IMG/VR virus record: IMGVR_UViG_3300025159_000113
Coordinates: 1-40,895 of that record
Source of the DNA: a virus
Length of the DNA: 40,895 nucleotides
Reading direction: 5' to 3' (one strand)
Below the pieces are notes generated by a model, which saw only the letters and a list, made by a program, of their open reading frames with translations, had not been told where the DNA came from and ran no database searches. The position numbers were made by a program, and so were the translations under genes. Positions 1 through 6,816 of the stretch are shown here, piece by piece (within the stretch, counting starts at the first letter, position 1; the number at the start of each line of letters is the position of its first letter).

Positions 1-107
1 CAAAGCTTAAGATAAGGATAGTTTTTTTTTTTTTTTTGTGAATATGTCGCCCAATAAGGAGCCTTGAAAGCTCCCCCCCCCAGTTAATTAAATCTTGTGT
101 GTTCATT
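1..107. other. Window edge with homopolymer runs and a short hairpin
   Basis: This stretch has no gene. It contains a run of 16 T (22-37), a short inverted repeat GGAGC/GCTCC (about 59-75) and a run of 9 C (73-81). It lies just downstream of the leftward gene at 108-302, so the GGAGC/GCTCC hairpin could end that transcript, but on the minus strand no U-tract follows it directly. The long homopolymers could also be assembly artefacts. Confidence 0.4.
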
Positions 108-302
108 TTATTTGCAAATTTCAGGATATAAATCTTCAACACATGCCTGATGCGAATTTTGAGCGTTTATTACTTTCACATCACTTGCTTTAATTGTTGC
201 ATCTAATTGTTGAAATCTTGCAACTGCATTTACTTTTTTGTAAGCTTTAATTTGAGTGAAAGTTCCGTTTACACTTGCTGAGAATACTTTTGAATTTTTC
301 AT
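108..302 (-). CDS. Small hypothetical protein, 64 aa
   Basis: I do not recognise this protein. It is basic at the N-terminus (MKNSKVF), has no clear membrane segment, and carries two cysteines near the C-terminus. The ATG at 302 follows an A/T-rich leader typical of Bacteroidota genes. It is separated from the next leftward gene (658-978) by a terminator at about 601-636 and 300 bases of non-coding DNA, so it probably has its own promoter; a weak match (TTG, about 20 bases, TTATTTTT) lies near 340-375. The alternative is that it is a chance reading frame, but the start context and the absence of a better frame support it. Confidence 0.55.
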   Translation of the reverse strand: MKNSKVFSASVNGTFTQIKAYKKVNAVARFQQLDATIKASDVKVINAQNSHQACVEDLYPEICK

Positions 303-497
303 TGTAGTAATTTTTATTTGTTTTGTATCTTATTGATGAAGTAAAAATAACGCATTTGTGTGATACGTGCAAGCATTTTTATAATTATTTTTCATGTTGT
401 ACAACATTTTTATAAAACCACCAACTTTTTACTATATAAATAATAGTCCTACTATGTTTATAGTAATGAAAATCACCACATTTAAACACGGTTAAAT

Positions 498-560
498 TGA
501 TACGGTTTTTAAGCCCTCATCTACTTTTGTATTTTGCCGTGTGATACGGTTTTTATGCCC
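498..560. repeat. Pair of 19-bp direct repeats
   Basis: TGATACGGTTTTTAWGCCC occurs at 498-516 and again at 542-560 with one mismatch, 44 bases apart start to start. The surrounding 303-657 stretch has no gene. The repeats lie between the terminator of the 658-978 gene and the start of the 108-302 gene, so they could be a paired protein-binding site or remnants of a duplicated leader. Confidence 0.6.
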
Positions 561-600
561 GTGTGACTATTATCTACCCTGGGCAGTGTAAATATACCAG

Positions 601-636
601 AAATAAAAAAAGCTACCCAAAATTGGATAGCTTTAA
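601..636 (-). terminator. Intrinsic terminator after the 658-978 gene
   Basis: On the minus strand a hairpin with arms AAAGCTATCC and GGGTAGCTTT (one U-G pair, loop AATTTT) is followed by a run of T. It sits about 20 bases beyond the stop codon of the leftward 106-aa gene. Confidence 0.75.
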
Positions 637-657
637 AACAATGAAAAAAGCAAATTA

Positions 658-978
658 TTAATCAAGCAAATAATAAACGCCTTTATAAATAAACTCGGTT
701 TTACCCGACTTTGGATGTGTGCCTGTGTATGTAATACAGTTAGCCAATTCACCGGAATCAAAATATAGATATTCATTGGCTTCAATGTTTTCAATTATAG
801 GTTCATCGTTATCCTCATAATAACGCATTGTCATTTCATAATCTTCTGGATACTCAAAATTATCAACAGATTCAACGGATAGTAAAAAATTTCTATGTTC
901 ATTTATTGCCCGTTCTTTTGCGTGTTCTACCAACTCACTGAAAGAATACAGCCTTACTCTAATATCAACAGTTTTCAT
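658..978 (-). CDS. Hypothetical protein with an ELxxxAKxRAIxEHR motif, 106 aa
   Basis: Function unknown. The N-terminal half has the pattern Phe-Ser-Glu-Leu-Val-Glu-His-Ala-Lys-Glu-Arg-Ala-Ile (residues 13-25), which recurs in small proteins of Firmicutes and Bacteroidota phages of the form 'fsELseeAKekAIe.hr'. I recall the pattern but cannot name the function. The protein is acidic and soluble. The ATG at 978 follows an A-rich leader, and a good promoter (TATATTTG at 1009-1016, TTTG at 1037-1040) lies directly upstream. An intrinsic terminator follows, so this is probably a single-gene transcript. Its leader resembles those of the genes at 1957-2052 and 2122-2379. Confidence 0.8.
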   Translation of the reverse strand: MKTVDIRVRLYSFSELVEHAKERAINEHRNFLLSVESVDNFEYPEDYEMTMRYYEDNDEPIIENIEANEYLYFDSGELANCITYTGTHPKSGKTEFIYKGVYYLLD

Positions 979-1008
979 AATATTTTAATTTTTGTGATTA
1001 ATAATAGA

Positions 1009-1040
1009 CAAATATAAATACTATAAACAACATAAACAAA
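1009..1040 (-). promoter_or_regulatory. Bacteroidota-type promoter for the 658-978 gene
   Basis: On the minus strand, TTTG (1040-1037) and TATATTTG (1016-1009) are separated by 20 bases. It partly overlaps the divergent plus-strand promoter for the GIY-YIG gene, so the two transcripts may compete. Confidence 0.65.
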
Positions 1041-1054
1041 CAAAACAAAATTAT

Positions 1055-1083
1055 TTTGTAAAAAATATTATAATGTAACTTTG
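1055..1083 (+). promoter_or_regulatory. Promoter for the GIY-YIG nuclease gene
   Basis: TTTG (1055-1058) and TAACTTTG (1076-1083) are spaced 17 bases apart. Transcription would start near 1090, 18 bases before the ATG at 1108. This argues against a TTG start at 1081, which lies inside the promoter. Confidence 0.6.
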
Positions 1084-1107
1084 CATGGTTACACTAATAT
1101 AATAATT

Positions 1108-1674
1108 ATGAATAAAAGAGTATTACCAGTTAATCAGTGTGTTTATGTTATATACAACAAAGAGTATGATATAACCAAAATAGGAATAAGCCAGAACCCC
1201 GAAACAAGATTAATAGAATTAGAAACGGGTGCGGGGTGTGAATTAGTTATTAAACATCAAACAATGCCATTAATGAATGCAAGACAAATAGAAAAACTAT
1301 GCCACAAACATTTTAAACCTCATCATAAACGCGGTGAATGGTTTTACATAGACCCGGCGCGTGTGATTGAATATATTAAAACCCTTACTTTACACTATGA
1401 CGAAATAACTAATATGTACATGAATAATAAAACCATTACAGAAATAGCAGATAAATATGACGTAACAAGACAGGCTATAATTAAAAGACTAAAAGAATAC
1501 GGAATACACAAAGAACACAAGCCAATAAAACTACCCGAACACAAGGAATCAATTATTGATATTACTAATTATTCGCGTGTGGATAAAAATATCTATAAAG
1601 ACGAACAAGGGAATACTATACAAATACAATATAAAAATGGTGCGTTCTACAAAATAGCTGAAGTAGTAAATTAA
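1108..1674 (+). CDS. GIY-YIG (MUG113/T5orf172-like) endonuclease with HTH, 188 aa
   Basis: Likely DNA nuclease, probably a free-standing homing enzyme. Residues about 9-75 match the MUG113/T5orf172 branch of GIY-YIG: a VYVIYN strand, KIGIS followed by R, then E-L-E-T and a late K-R-G-E-W-F motif. In this family the Tyr, Arg and Glu form the active site. Residues about 110-130 (TITEIADKYDVTRQAIIKRL) form a helix-turn-helix, a usual DNA-binding add-on in phage nucleases. I chose the ATG at 1108 because the TTG at 1081 lies inside the promoter. The gene is a lone rightward gene in a leftward region, as expected of a mobile gene. The alternative is a regulatory protein with a decayed nuclease. 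Confidence 0.8.
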   Translation: MNKRVLPVNQCVYVIYNKEYDITKIGISQNPETRLIELETGAGCELVIKHQTMPLMNARQIEKLCHKHFKPHHKRGEWFYIDPARVIEYIKTLTLHYDEITNMYMNNKTITEIADKYDVTRQAIIKRLKEYGIHKEHKPIKLPEHKESIIDITNYSRVDKNIYKDEQGNTIQIQYKNGAFYKIAEVVN

Positions 1675-1903
1675 ACTAAAAATTAACGTGCTTAAAGTAC
1701 ATTTAATTAAAAAACTTTTCTTTTCTCTAAAAATATATATAATTACTCAATAAAATCGGTAGTTTCAATAATTGCGTGTCTTATAATTGCTATTATGATA
1801 AACAGAAATGTACTCTTTGACTGAACACTGATAAATAATGCTTTCCCAGACTTCACCACATTGTTTTAAATCAACTATCTTTTTGAATGTGTGCAGTTAT
1901 AAG
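1675..1903. other. Non-coding stretch
   Basis: No gene seen here. Just after the GIY-YIG stop there is an imperfect inverted repeat (AATTAA...TTTAATT, about 1682-1710) followed by A and T tracts, which may act as a weak terminator. The rest is AT-rich without a recognisable signal. Confidence 0.4.
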
Positions 1904-1933
1904 CATAAAAAAGCCCGTCGTTAAACGGGCTTT
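1904..1933 (-). terminator. Intrinsic terminator after the 31-aa membrane protein
   Basis: A perfect 9-bp stem, AAAGCCCGT (1910-1918) and ACGGGCTTT (1925-1933), is followed on the minus strand by a U-tract (CTTTTTT). It sits about 25 bases beyond the stop of the leftward gene at 1957-2052. Confidence 0.85.
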
Positions 1934-1956
1934 AAATCAATCAGTGTGAAATTGCT

Positions 1957-2052
1957 TTATGAGATGGATATAATCAGACACACGGCTAAGAACCAACCCG
2001 ACACAACTGCCACGATAATTGTTGAAATAACTGTATTAACTTTTGTTTTCAT
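1957..2052 (-). CDS. 31-aa single-pass membrane protein
   Basis: This microprotein starts MKTKVNTVIS, then has one hydrophobic stretch of about 20 residues (IIVAVVSGWFLAVCLIIS) ending at the stop. The short lysine-containing N-terminus suggests an N-in orientation. The ATG has an A/T-rich leader that shares the word TCTATTAATCAATTAAA with the leaders of the neighbouring small genes. A strong intrinsic terminator follows, which supports a real transcription unit. Function unknown; small phage membrane proteins include holins and superinfection-exclusion factors, but nothing here decides between these. Confidence 0.6.
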   Translation of the reverse strand: MKTKVNTVISTIIVAVVSGWFLAVCLIISIS

Positions 2053-2088
2053 AATGATAAATATTTAATTGATTAATAGATAAATTAA

Positions 2089-2110
2089 CACGGTTTAAGG
2101 CTGAACCGTG
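2089..2110 (-). terminator. Possible weak terminator hairpin
   Basis: CACGGTT (2089-2095) and AACCGTG (2104-2110) form a 7-bp stem between the stop of the 85-aa gene and the leader of the 31-aa gene. The downstream tract on the minus strand (TAATTTATCT) is only partly U-rich, so this may be a terminator or an operator. Confidence 0.35.
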
Positions 2111-2121
2111 AACCAGGTAAA

Positions 2122-2379
2122 CTAATTATAAACTACCTTGGATAAACCGTTCTTTGCGATTATTTCGTCAAATTCAGCACAAAGACCGTTGTCTTGATAT
2201 ATTAATCCAAGTAACCGAATGAATTGAATATTGTTAATTGTCGGTTTTCGACCTGCCTGAACACAAAGCATTGTTTTAGCTTGTTTCCAACCAGGGGCTA
2301 AATGTTGTTTGAACTTATAATAAGTAATTGCATCAAGTAATAAAGACTTTATTGTCAGTCTGTTAAATGTTGTTTCCAT
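2122..2379 (-). CDS. Hypothetical protein, 85 aa
   Basis: I do not recognise this protein. It is basic and mostly helical in appearance, and its C-terminal half (NNIQFIRLLGLIYQDNGLCAEFDEIIAKNGL) could be a small helical domain. No membrane segment or catalytic motif is visible. The ATG at 2379 follows a promoter (TAGCTTTG at 2412-2419, TTG at 2440-2442) and a leader very like that of the 658-978 gene. A possible hairpin follows its stop, so it is probably a single-gene unit. Confidence 0.7.
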   Translation of the reverse strand: METTFNRLTIKSLLLDAITYYKFKQHLAPGWKQAKTMLCVQAGRKPTINNIQFIRLLGLIYQDNGLCAEFDEIIAKNGLSKVVYN

Positions 2380-2411
2380 AATATATACTTTTTAATTGAT
2401 TAATAATAGAA

Positions 2412-2442
2412 CAAAGCTACAACTAATAATTGAATAAAACAA
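2412..2442 (-). promoter_or_regulatory. Promoter for the 2122-2379 gene
   Basis: On the minus strand, TTG (2442-2440), 20 bases, then TAGCTTTG (2419-2412). It is followed by the leader CTATTATTAATCAATTAAAA, shared with two neighbouring genes. Confidence 0.6.
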
Positions 2443-2674
2443 TAGCTATCTGAATTTATTTTAATCACACGGCACAAACAACACAGTTTTAAATATCTGT
2501 TCTAACACGTCAAACAAGCGATTTAAACTACTTTCTTTGTCTGAAGATAGTAACACAGTGAAACTGCTTTATTTTGTAATATGAATTGAAAATTGAAACT
2601 AAAGTCGATGGTACGGTTCGCAGTTTTCGTTTCTTATTTGTTTGTAGTTCAGTGAATTAATAGTGCAGGGTACA
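2443..2674. other. Non-coding stretch
   Basis: No gene seen on either strand. A 5-bp inverted repeat (TAGTG/CACTA, about 2660-2676) overlaps the stop codon of the HNH gene and could be a weak terminator. Otherwise I see nothing recognisable. Confidence 0.35.
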
Positions 2675-3532
2675 CTAACCTAATCGTTCGTTCTCAGAGG
2701 AATTACTGTATCTGTCGTACTGAGTTACTTCTGTTGATTTTATATAATTAAATATCTGGAGATGGTCGAAGTCTATCCTTCCGTATATCATGTGAAAGTT
2801 ATCGTGACAGTTTTTGCACAGTAGTATTCCGTTAGATAATGTAAGTGCTAATTCTGGTTTTGTGTTTATTGGTATTATGTGGTGTGATGCTGTATTCTGT
2901 TTAGGGAATGTGTTTTTGCATTTTTGGCACACACCGTTGAACCTGTCATATACCAATCTACTAAACTTTGATAGTTTTCTGCTTATTCTGTCCCTATATG
3001 ATGGTTCTTTATATTCACCGTTTTCTATTTTATCCTTTATTCTTTTTTTAGCAGACCTTTTGCCTTGTTCTATTTTGTGCTGTTGAAATTCCTTATCACA
3101 TAGTTTTCTTCCTGCTTTTAGTACTGATGCCGTAAGTTCACACGGCTCACCGCATTTGCATACGCATTTATATTTAGCTACTGGTCTTCCTTTTGGTGGT
3201 TTATGCCAACCTATATGTTCTAACACGGTAAATCTTCCTATTTTTTGTCCTGAAAGGTTTTTAAATCTTTTTGGCGTAACGAATTTTGTTTTCTTAGTTG
3301 ATACTTGTGTGTTTGAGGTATTATGGCTTATTGGGCATATTGGATTAGATAGGAATTTATTAAGTTCAAGTCTTGACACACCGCCGCATTCATGGCACTT
3401 TATTATTACAGAGTAGTACTCTGGCATCCTAAGTATTTCGGTTATCTCACAACTTCCGTATATTTTACCAACGTACTCTAATCGTTTCTGTTCAAGTCTT
3501 ACTAATTTTATACGAGATAATTCTTGTGTCAT
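2675..3532 (-). CDS. HNH endonuclease with zinc-binding repeats, 285 aa
   Basis: Likely homing-type nuclease. Two related N-terminal modules, about residues 20-52 (VGKIYGSCEITEI, then KCHECG) and 95-130 (GQKIGRFTVLEHIG, then YKCVCKCG), have the G-x-x-x-G-x-x-x-V pattern followed by a CxxC or CxCxC knuckle that precedes HNH domains in phage homing enzymes. The HNH core is near residues 195-248: CQKC, then SHHIIP, then LSNGILLCKNCHDNFH, giving the paired CxxC zinc ligands and the catalytic His. The ATG at 3532 is well placed. It heads no obvious operon; about 20 bases separate it from the next gene upstream. Target and host gene are unknown. Confidence 0.88.
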   Translation of the reverse strand: MTQELSRIKLVRLEQKRLEYVGKIYGSCEITEILRMPEYYSVIIKCHECGGVSRLELNKFLSNPICPISHNTSNTQVSTKKTKFVTPKRFKNLSGQKIGRFTVLEHIGWHKPPKGRPVAKYKCVCKCGEPCELTASVLKAGRKLCDKEFQQHKIEQGKRSAKKRIKDKIENGEYKEPSYRDRISRKLSKFSRLVYDRFNGVCQKCKNTFPKQNTASHHIIPINTKPELALTLSNGILLCKNCHDNFHMIYGRIDFDHLQIFNYIKSTEVTQYDRYSNSSENERLG

Positions 3533-3551
3533 TGTTTATATGTAATTATGG

Positions 3552-3761
3552 TTACACACGCGGCTCAGTCTTTATTTTCACGACAAATGAGTTAAAATCA
3601 TGTATTATGAATGTTTTTTCAGACAGGGATAGGGTATGTAGTTTATATACTTTATTATCTTCTGTCAATAGTTTTATTAGGGCTTCGCTTACTGGTTCTG
3701 TTCCTGAGCCGTCTCTTTTTATTCTACTGATAAAGACAAGGTTTTTTGCTTTTTTTCTCAT
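3552..3761 (-). CDS. Hypothetical basic protein, 69 aa
   Basis: I do not recognise this protein. It is rich in Lys and Arg (MRKKAKNL at the start) and looks like a small beta/alpha domain. The ATG at 3761 lies 16 bases after the stop of the next gene upstream, consistent with co-transcription in the long leftward operon. No motif is visible. Confidence 0.55.
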   Translation of the reverse strand: MRKKAKNLVFISRIKRDGSGTEPVSEALIKLLTEDNKVYKLHTLSLSEKTFIIHDFNSFVVKIKTEPRV

Positions 3762-3777
3762 ATTCTATTCACCCCGT

Positions 3778-4017
3778 TCAGTCTATAAGGTTAATCACGT
3801 CGGTTATTGATTGCCTATTCACAAATCCTGTTTCACCACCCTCGTCACATTCTGTTTCTGCTTTATTTGATGCAAGTTCGATAGTTTGTTTACACGCCTC
3901 TACGCAGATTTCTTTAATCATTTGCATAGATATGTCGAAGTCTCTTTGAAACTCGTGTGCATCTTTACACCCGTATGCTTCGAGTATTATTTCTTCTAAG
4001 TTTATTCTGTCTTTCAT
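3778..4017 (-). CDS. Hypothetical protein, 79 aa
   Basis: I do not recognise this protein. It is acidic and helical: an N-terminal helix (INLEEIILEAYG), then a Cys-containing helix (IKEICVEACKQTIELA). I chose the ATG at 4017 over an in-frame GTG at 4026 because the ATG has the usual A/T-rich context; the GTG would add three residues. It lies about 20 bases after the preceding gene in the leftward operon. Confidence 0.7.
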   Translation of the reverse strand: MKDRINLEEIILEAYGCKDAHEFQRDFDISMQMIKEICVEACKQTIELASNKAETECDEGGETGFVNRQSITDVINLID

Positions 4018-4035
4018 ATTATTCACACGGTTAAT

Positions 4036-4311
4036 CTATCTCATTCCATTTGCGTATTGCCAAGTAACTACATATCCTTGTTTAAATGCGTGCGCACCGA
4101 GTTCTATATCACGGTCTGAATAGTTACGAAGTTTAGAGTTTTTGGTTAATTTCTTTATTTCGTTGTCTATCCATTCCTCTTGTGGTAGTATATCCTTAAT
4201 CACACGGCTGAACGCTTCTTTAGCGAGTTCTATTATTTTACCACGCGAGTAGTTATCTCTGTCAGCGTAGATTTCTGACATGATTTGATTAAACTGGTCT
4301 TGTGCTGTCAT
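4036..4311 (-). CDS. Hypothetical protein, 91 aa
   Basis: I do not recognise this protein. It is helical and charged; the C-terminal part (NYSDRDIELGAHAFKQGYVVTWQYANGMR) looks like a compact helix pair. The frame is open for a further 60 codons upstream, but that extension lies inside the preceding gene. The ATG at 4311 (MTAQDQFNQ) gives a typical 23-base overlap with the 4289-4573 gene. It is probably translationally coupled to it. Confidence 0.75.
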   Translation of the reverse strand: MTAQDQFNQIMSEIYADRDNYSRGKIIELAKEAFSRVIKDILPQEEWIDNEIKKLTKNSKLRNYSDRDIELGAHAFKQGYVVTWQYANGMR

Positions 4312-4573
4312 TGTTTCTTTCTTTAATGAATATTTCAAAAAGTTGTTTGGTTGGAATTGGTTTCTTATCATCATGTCTGAAATGTTTCCATCCGTATTCT
4401 TTCGCAAAGTCTGCGAACTCACAAAACACAGGTTCGAGTTCTGATATGTCGAATTGTGTTCCGTACTTAAATTGATTAATTGCAAATTCATCGTGTTGTC
4501 TCATCCAATCTGGATTATATTCACAATTATCTTTTGCTTCCTGTTCAATCTTTTCTTTCGGTATTAGTTCCAT
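4289..4573 (-). CDS. Hypothetical acidic protein, 94 aa
   Basis: I do not recognise this protein. It is acidic and soluble, with many aromatic residues (NPDWMRQHDEF, EYGWKHF). It is the first gene after a probable promoter (TACCTTTG at 4601-4608) and overlaps the start of the next gene. The Bacteroidota-style leader before the ATG at 4573 supports the start. No membrane segment or cysteine cluster is present. Confidence 0.75.
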   Translation of the reverse strand: MELIPKEKIEQEAKDNCEYNPDWMRQHDEFAINQFKYGTQFDISELEPVFCEFADFAKEYGWKHFRHDDKKPIPTKQLFEIFIKERNNDSTRPV

Positions 4574-4600
4574 GATTATTAATTATTATTTTACACCACG

Positions 4601-4608
4601 CAAAGGTA
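4601..4608 (-). promoter_or_regulatory. Internal promoter -7 box
   Basis: On the minus strand TACCTTTG lies about 28 bases before the ATG at 4573 and just beyond the stop of the methyltransferase gene. The -33 region is weak (TTTA), so this is a modest candidate. Confidence 0.45.
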
Positions 4609-4620
4609 GTGATAAAAACG

Positions 4621-5313
4621 TTATATAAGCCTCCTTAAATGTCTTTTTATTTTCTTCAGTATTGTATCACGCTGCTGAGTTTCGTGGAATGAAGGCACAC
4701 CCGACGTAACCCTGCCCGTGTTTATGTTGTTACCCTTTTTGAAGATTACTATGCTGTCGAAGAAGTGTATTGATTCACACGGAAAATAAGCAGGCTTGTA
4801 ATGTACAGAATTAAGTTCGTCTATTTTACTCTTAGCGTATTCAATAAATGTTCCTTTTCTTTTTACACCACCGCCAAACTCACGCCAATAAGAAGTGTGT
4901 GTGTCTTCCACAAGGTATATGTGGTCAACGATGCTGTACATAACGTCAAAGGCTGTTATCTGCTGTATCATTGTGTGTCCACCATCGTCAATGAGAATAT
5001 CAACGTGTACAAGTTCTTTAGCAACTTCTGACATGAAATTGGTGTCAGACTGTGAGCCTATGAAGATTTTTATTCTGTCTTCCTCAAATGTTTTACAGAT
5101 AGGGTTAATGTCTATACCGAATATCTCTGCTTTATCACCGAAATAGTGCTTCCACATTTGCAGGCTACCACCATGAGAAACGCCTATTTCAAGTATTCTG
5201 ACGGGTGTGTTGCGGAACTGTGAGAAGTACTCTTCGTATATATCGAAGTAGTGATTCCACTTGTCTATTTTACGTTTGGTGTTGTTGTAGAAGTATTCTT
5301 TTATGTCGTTCAT
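4621..5313 (-). CDS. SAM-dependent methyltransferase (CmcI/MycE-like), 230 aa
   Basis: Class I methyltransferase fold. Motif I is ILEIGVSHGGSLQMW (about residues 40-54), the acidic end of beta-2 is IFGIDINP, and motif IV-like VDILIDDGGHT (about 104-114) supplies the Asp/His pair typical of the cephalosporin hydroxylase/macrocin O-methyltransferase group, whose known members methylate sugar hydroxyls with a metal ion. A role in methylating a glycan on the virion or host surface is inferred, and the glycosyltransferase at 9210-9995 supports it. The start overlaps the previous gene by four bases (ATGA). The stop codon lies in the TATATAACG word that recurs at gene ends here. Confidence 0.82.
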   Translation of the reverse strand: MNDIKEYFYNNTKRKIDKWNHYFDIYEEYFSQFRNTPVRILEIGVSHGGSLQMWKHYFGDKAEIFGIDINPICKTFEEDRIKIFIGSQSDTNFMSEVAKELVHVDILIDDGGHTMIQQITAFDVMYSIVDHIYLVEDTHTSYWREFGGGVKRKGTFIEYAKSKIDELNSVHYKPAYFPCESIHFFDSIVIFKKGNNINTGRVTSGVPSFHETQQRDTILKKIKRHLRRLI

Positions 5314-5582
5314 AACTTCCCTATTTCTTTTTTAACTAATTCTAACTGCACGATTTTATCAGCTACCGAATACACGTTTTCGCCTATAACGAGTTGTGTT
5401 GATTCACTGTATCTCTGATAGTCTTTTATCATGTTGTCTATTTCTATTGTAGCACACGCCTTAGCGTTTCTAATTACTTGTTTTGGGTATGCGTAGTTTG
5501 AATCTGTGGGTTCACACGCATTGCCCTTGACGTAAGGCACGTATTTCATTGTCATTGATATTGCTTCGCTCTTTGGTGTCAT
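5310..5582 (-). CDS. Hypothetical protein, 90 aa
   Basis: I do not recognise this protein. It has an N-terminal region rich in Pro, Tyr and Lys and a C-terminal helical half (YSVADKIVQLELVKKEIGKL). It overlaps the methyltransferase by ATGA and the YopX-like gene upstream by ATGA, so the three are probably translated as a coupled set. No catalytic motif is visible. Confidence 0.72.
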   Translation of the reverse strand: MTPKSEAISMTMKYVPYVKGNACEPTDSNYAYPKQVIRNAKACATIEIDNMIKDYQRYSESTQLVIGENVYSVADKIVQLELVKKEIGKL

Positions 5583-5806
5583 ATCTTAATTTCAATGTGA
5601 TTTAAAAAGTCATGTCTTAGTTCGTGTATGTCGGATAGATTATTATACACACCGTCTAATTCATACGCCCAACACGCAGAATCATCATTGTACACGATAG
5701 TGCTTTCAAAAGAAGGCAATAAGTATCCGTTGTGTGCTGTGTATATGAATTTATCGTTTTCATATAGCTGTATTCCGTTTTTATCTGTTACTCCCCTTGC
5801 TTTCAT
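5579..5806 (-). CDS. YopX-like protein, 75 aa
   Basis: The protein opens with ARGVTDKNGIQLYENDKFIYTA, close to the 'GlkDKNGkeIYEGDiv' signature of the YopX family, and ends with a short D-I-H-E-L segment where that family often has a final strand. YopX proteins are common in phages of Bacillota and Bacteroidota; their function is not known. At 75 aa it is shorter than typical members (about 110-140) and looks like the core barrel only. It is coupled to the next gene by an ATGA overlap. Confidence 0.7.
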   Translation of the reverse strand: MKARGVTDKNGIQLYENDKFIYTAHNGYLLPSFESTIVYNDDSACWAYELDGVYNNLSDIHELRHDFLNHIEIKI

Positions 5807-5817
5807 AAGTGTAATTA

Positions 5818-6087
5818 TTACTTCTGTTTATTCGATGAGGGTAATTTAAGTTTAAGTATTGAATCTTTATCCACTGTGGCGTATTCCATATAGTATTTCA
5901 CACACGCAGCTTCCGCAGCAGCTTCTATTGCTTCATTCCACACGGTATTACCCATATATTCAGCACACGCCATAAACCCTTCTATGTACCGTTCACGCAA
6001 TAGCTTCATAGTTGGCTTAGTTTCAAGTTCACTGTCAGCACACGCAATGCCTATGCTCTTTAGTTTTGCTACGTCTATTAGTTTCAT
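5818..6087 (-). CDS. Hypothetical protein, 89 aa
   Basis: I do not recognise this protein. Residues about 35-65 (GFMACAEYMGNTVWNEAIEAAAEAACVKYYM) form an Ala/Cys-rich helix, and the tail is Lys-rich. It starts in an ATGA overlap with the 52-aa gene upstream and ends 11 bases before the YopX-like gene, within the same leftward operon. Confidence 0.72.
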   Translation of the reverse strand: MKLIDVAKLKSIGIACADSELETKPTMKLLRERYIEGFMACAEYMGNTVWNEAIEAAAEAACVKYYMEYATVDKDSILKLKLPSSNKQK

Positions 6088-6242
6088 TGTATTTCAAATT
6101 TACCTTTATGCCACTGTATTTGCACCACCTCTCCTGTCTTCTTGTTAACATAAGTCTTTGGGACTTGTGTTTTGCGTTTTAGATAACTGTTGTATTCCAA
6201 CACAGGCTCGTATTGAGTTATATCTACTGATTCTTTTTTCAT
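6084..6242 (-). CDS. Short hypothetical protein, 52 aa
   Basis: A real-looking short gene: ATG at 6242, ATGA overlap with the next gene at 6087, and coding-like composition. The tail (KKTGEVVQIQWHKGKFEIQ) resembles a small beta-hairpin and is similar in pattern to the C-terminus of the GIY-YIG protein (GNTIQIQYKNGAFYKI). That similarity may reflect a common small phage module. Function unknown. Confidence 0.6.
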   Translation of the reverse strand: MKKESVDITQYEPVLEYNSYLKRKTQVPKTYVNKKTGEVVQIQWHKGKFEIQ

Positions 6243-6308
6243 AGCTTACATTTATACCCACTCAGGTACGATAATGCCTCACACGGCTCGTAGCGTACCC
6301 ACAAGGGA

Positions 6309-6428
6309 TTATTCTACCTCTACTTTAATCACACCCGAAATATCATATATGCTTTCTGCTATTTCTGCTTTTAAGTCTTCACGTTCCATGTCTTCGTATT
6401 CGACTGTTACTTTAAATGTTGTTTTCAT
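6309..6428 (-). CDS. Short hypothetical protein, 39 aa
   Basis: MKTTFKVTVEYEDMEREDL then a helix and a final strand (SGVIKVEVE) give a plausible small alpha/beta protein. The ATG at 6428 overlaps the end of the 134-aa gene by 17 bases, the same overlap style as other genes here. Function unknown. It is separated from the next gene by 66 bases in which I see nothing. Confidence 0.6.
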   Translation of the reverse strand: MKTTFKVTVEYEDMEREDLKAEIAESIYDISGVIKVEVE

Positions 6429-6816
6429 CTTTTATTATTTTAATTCTACCTTCTTTACTGTAAGTTAATCCCGGACTTGAATACACGTTCCACGTATCAC
6501 CTTTGCCAACAAGTTCCTCCCATATTGGTCTGTATATGTCGTATGCGATATTGGCATCTTCTGACAAATGTGGTGAACCTATACCGTATGATTCATTTAA
6601 TTGTAATCCTGTAAGCACAGATTTAAGTATGTTCAGTTGTTCTTCAACATGATTCCTTAAACTCCAAAATTGAGAATCTTTGTTTCTGTTTTCATATTCT
6701 TTCCATTCCATTGCATCGGGTATCTCCCATTGTCCTGCAAGGAATCTTGAATAGAACTCTAACCCTATTGCTACGATTTGGAGTTGTGTATCGTTAAATT
6801 CAATTGTATATTTCAC
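6412..6816 (-). CDS. Bacteroidota phage hypothetical protein (MKYTIE family), 134 aa
   Basis: The opening MKYTIEFNDTQLQIVAIGLEFYSRFLAGQWEIP matches a family I recall from Bacteroidota phages and genomes ('MKYTIeLtd.QL..Ia...E...RflaGQ'), for which no function is known. The start is GTG at 6816, chosen because the family begins exactly there; it overlaps the preceding gene by 17 bases. The protein is soluble, with a helical N-terminal half. Confidence 0.75.
   Translation of the reverse strand: MKYTIEFNDTQLQIVAIGLEFYSRFLAGQWEIPDAMEWKEYENRNKDSQFWSLRNHVEEQLNILKSVLTGLQLNESYGIGSPHLSEDANIAYDIYRPIWEELVGKGDTWNVYSSPGLTYSKEGRIKIIKDENNI

Noticed and set aside
3526-3949. Plus-strand frames over the small leftward genes near 3.5-3.9 kb
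   Set aside because: They overlap consistent leftward genes and have hydrophobic, Cys/Phe-rich shadow composition.
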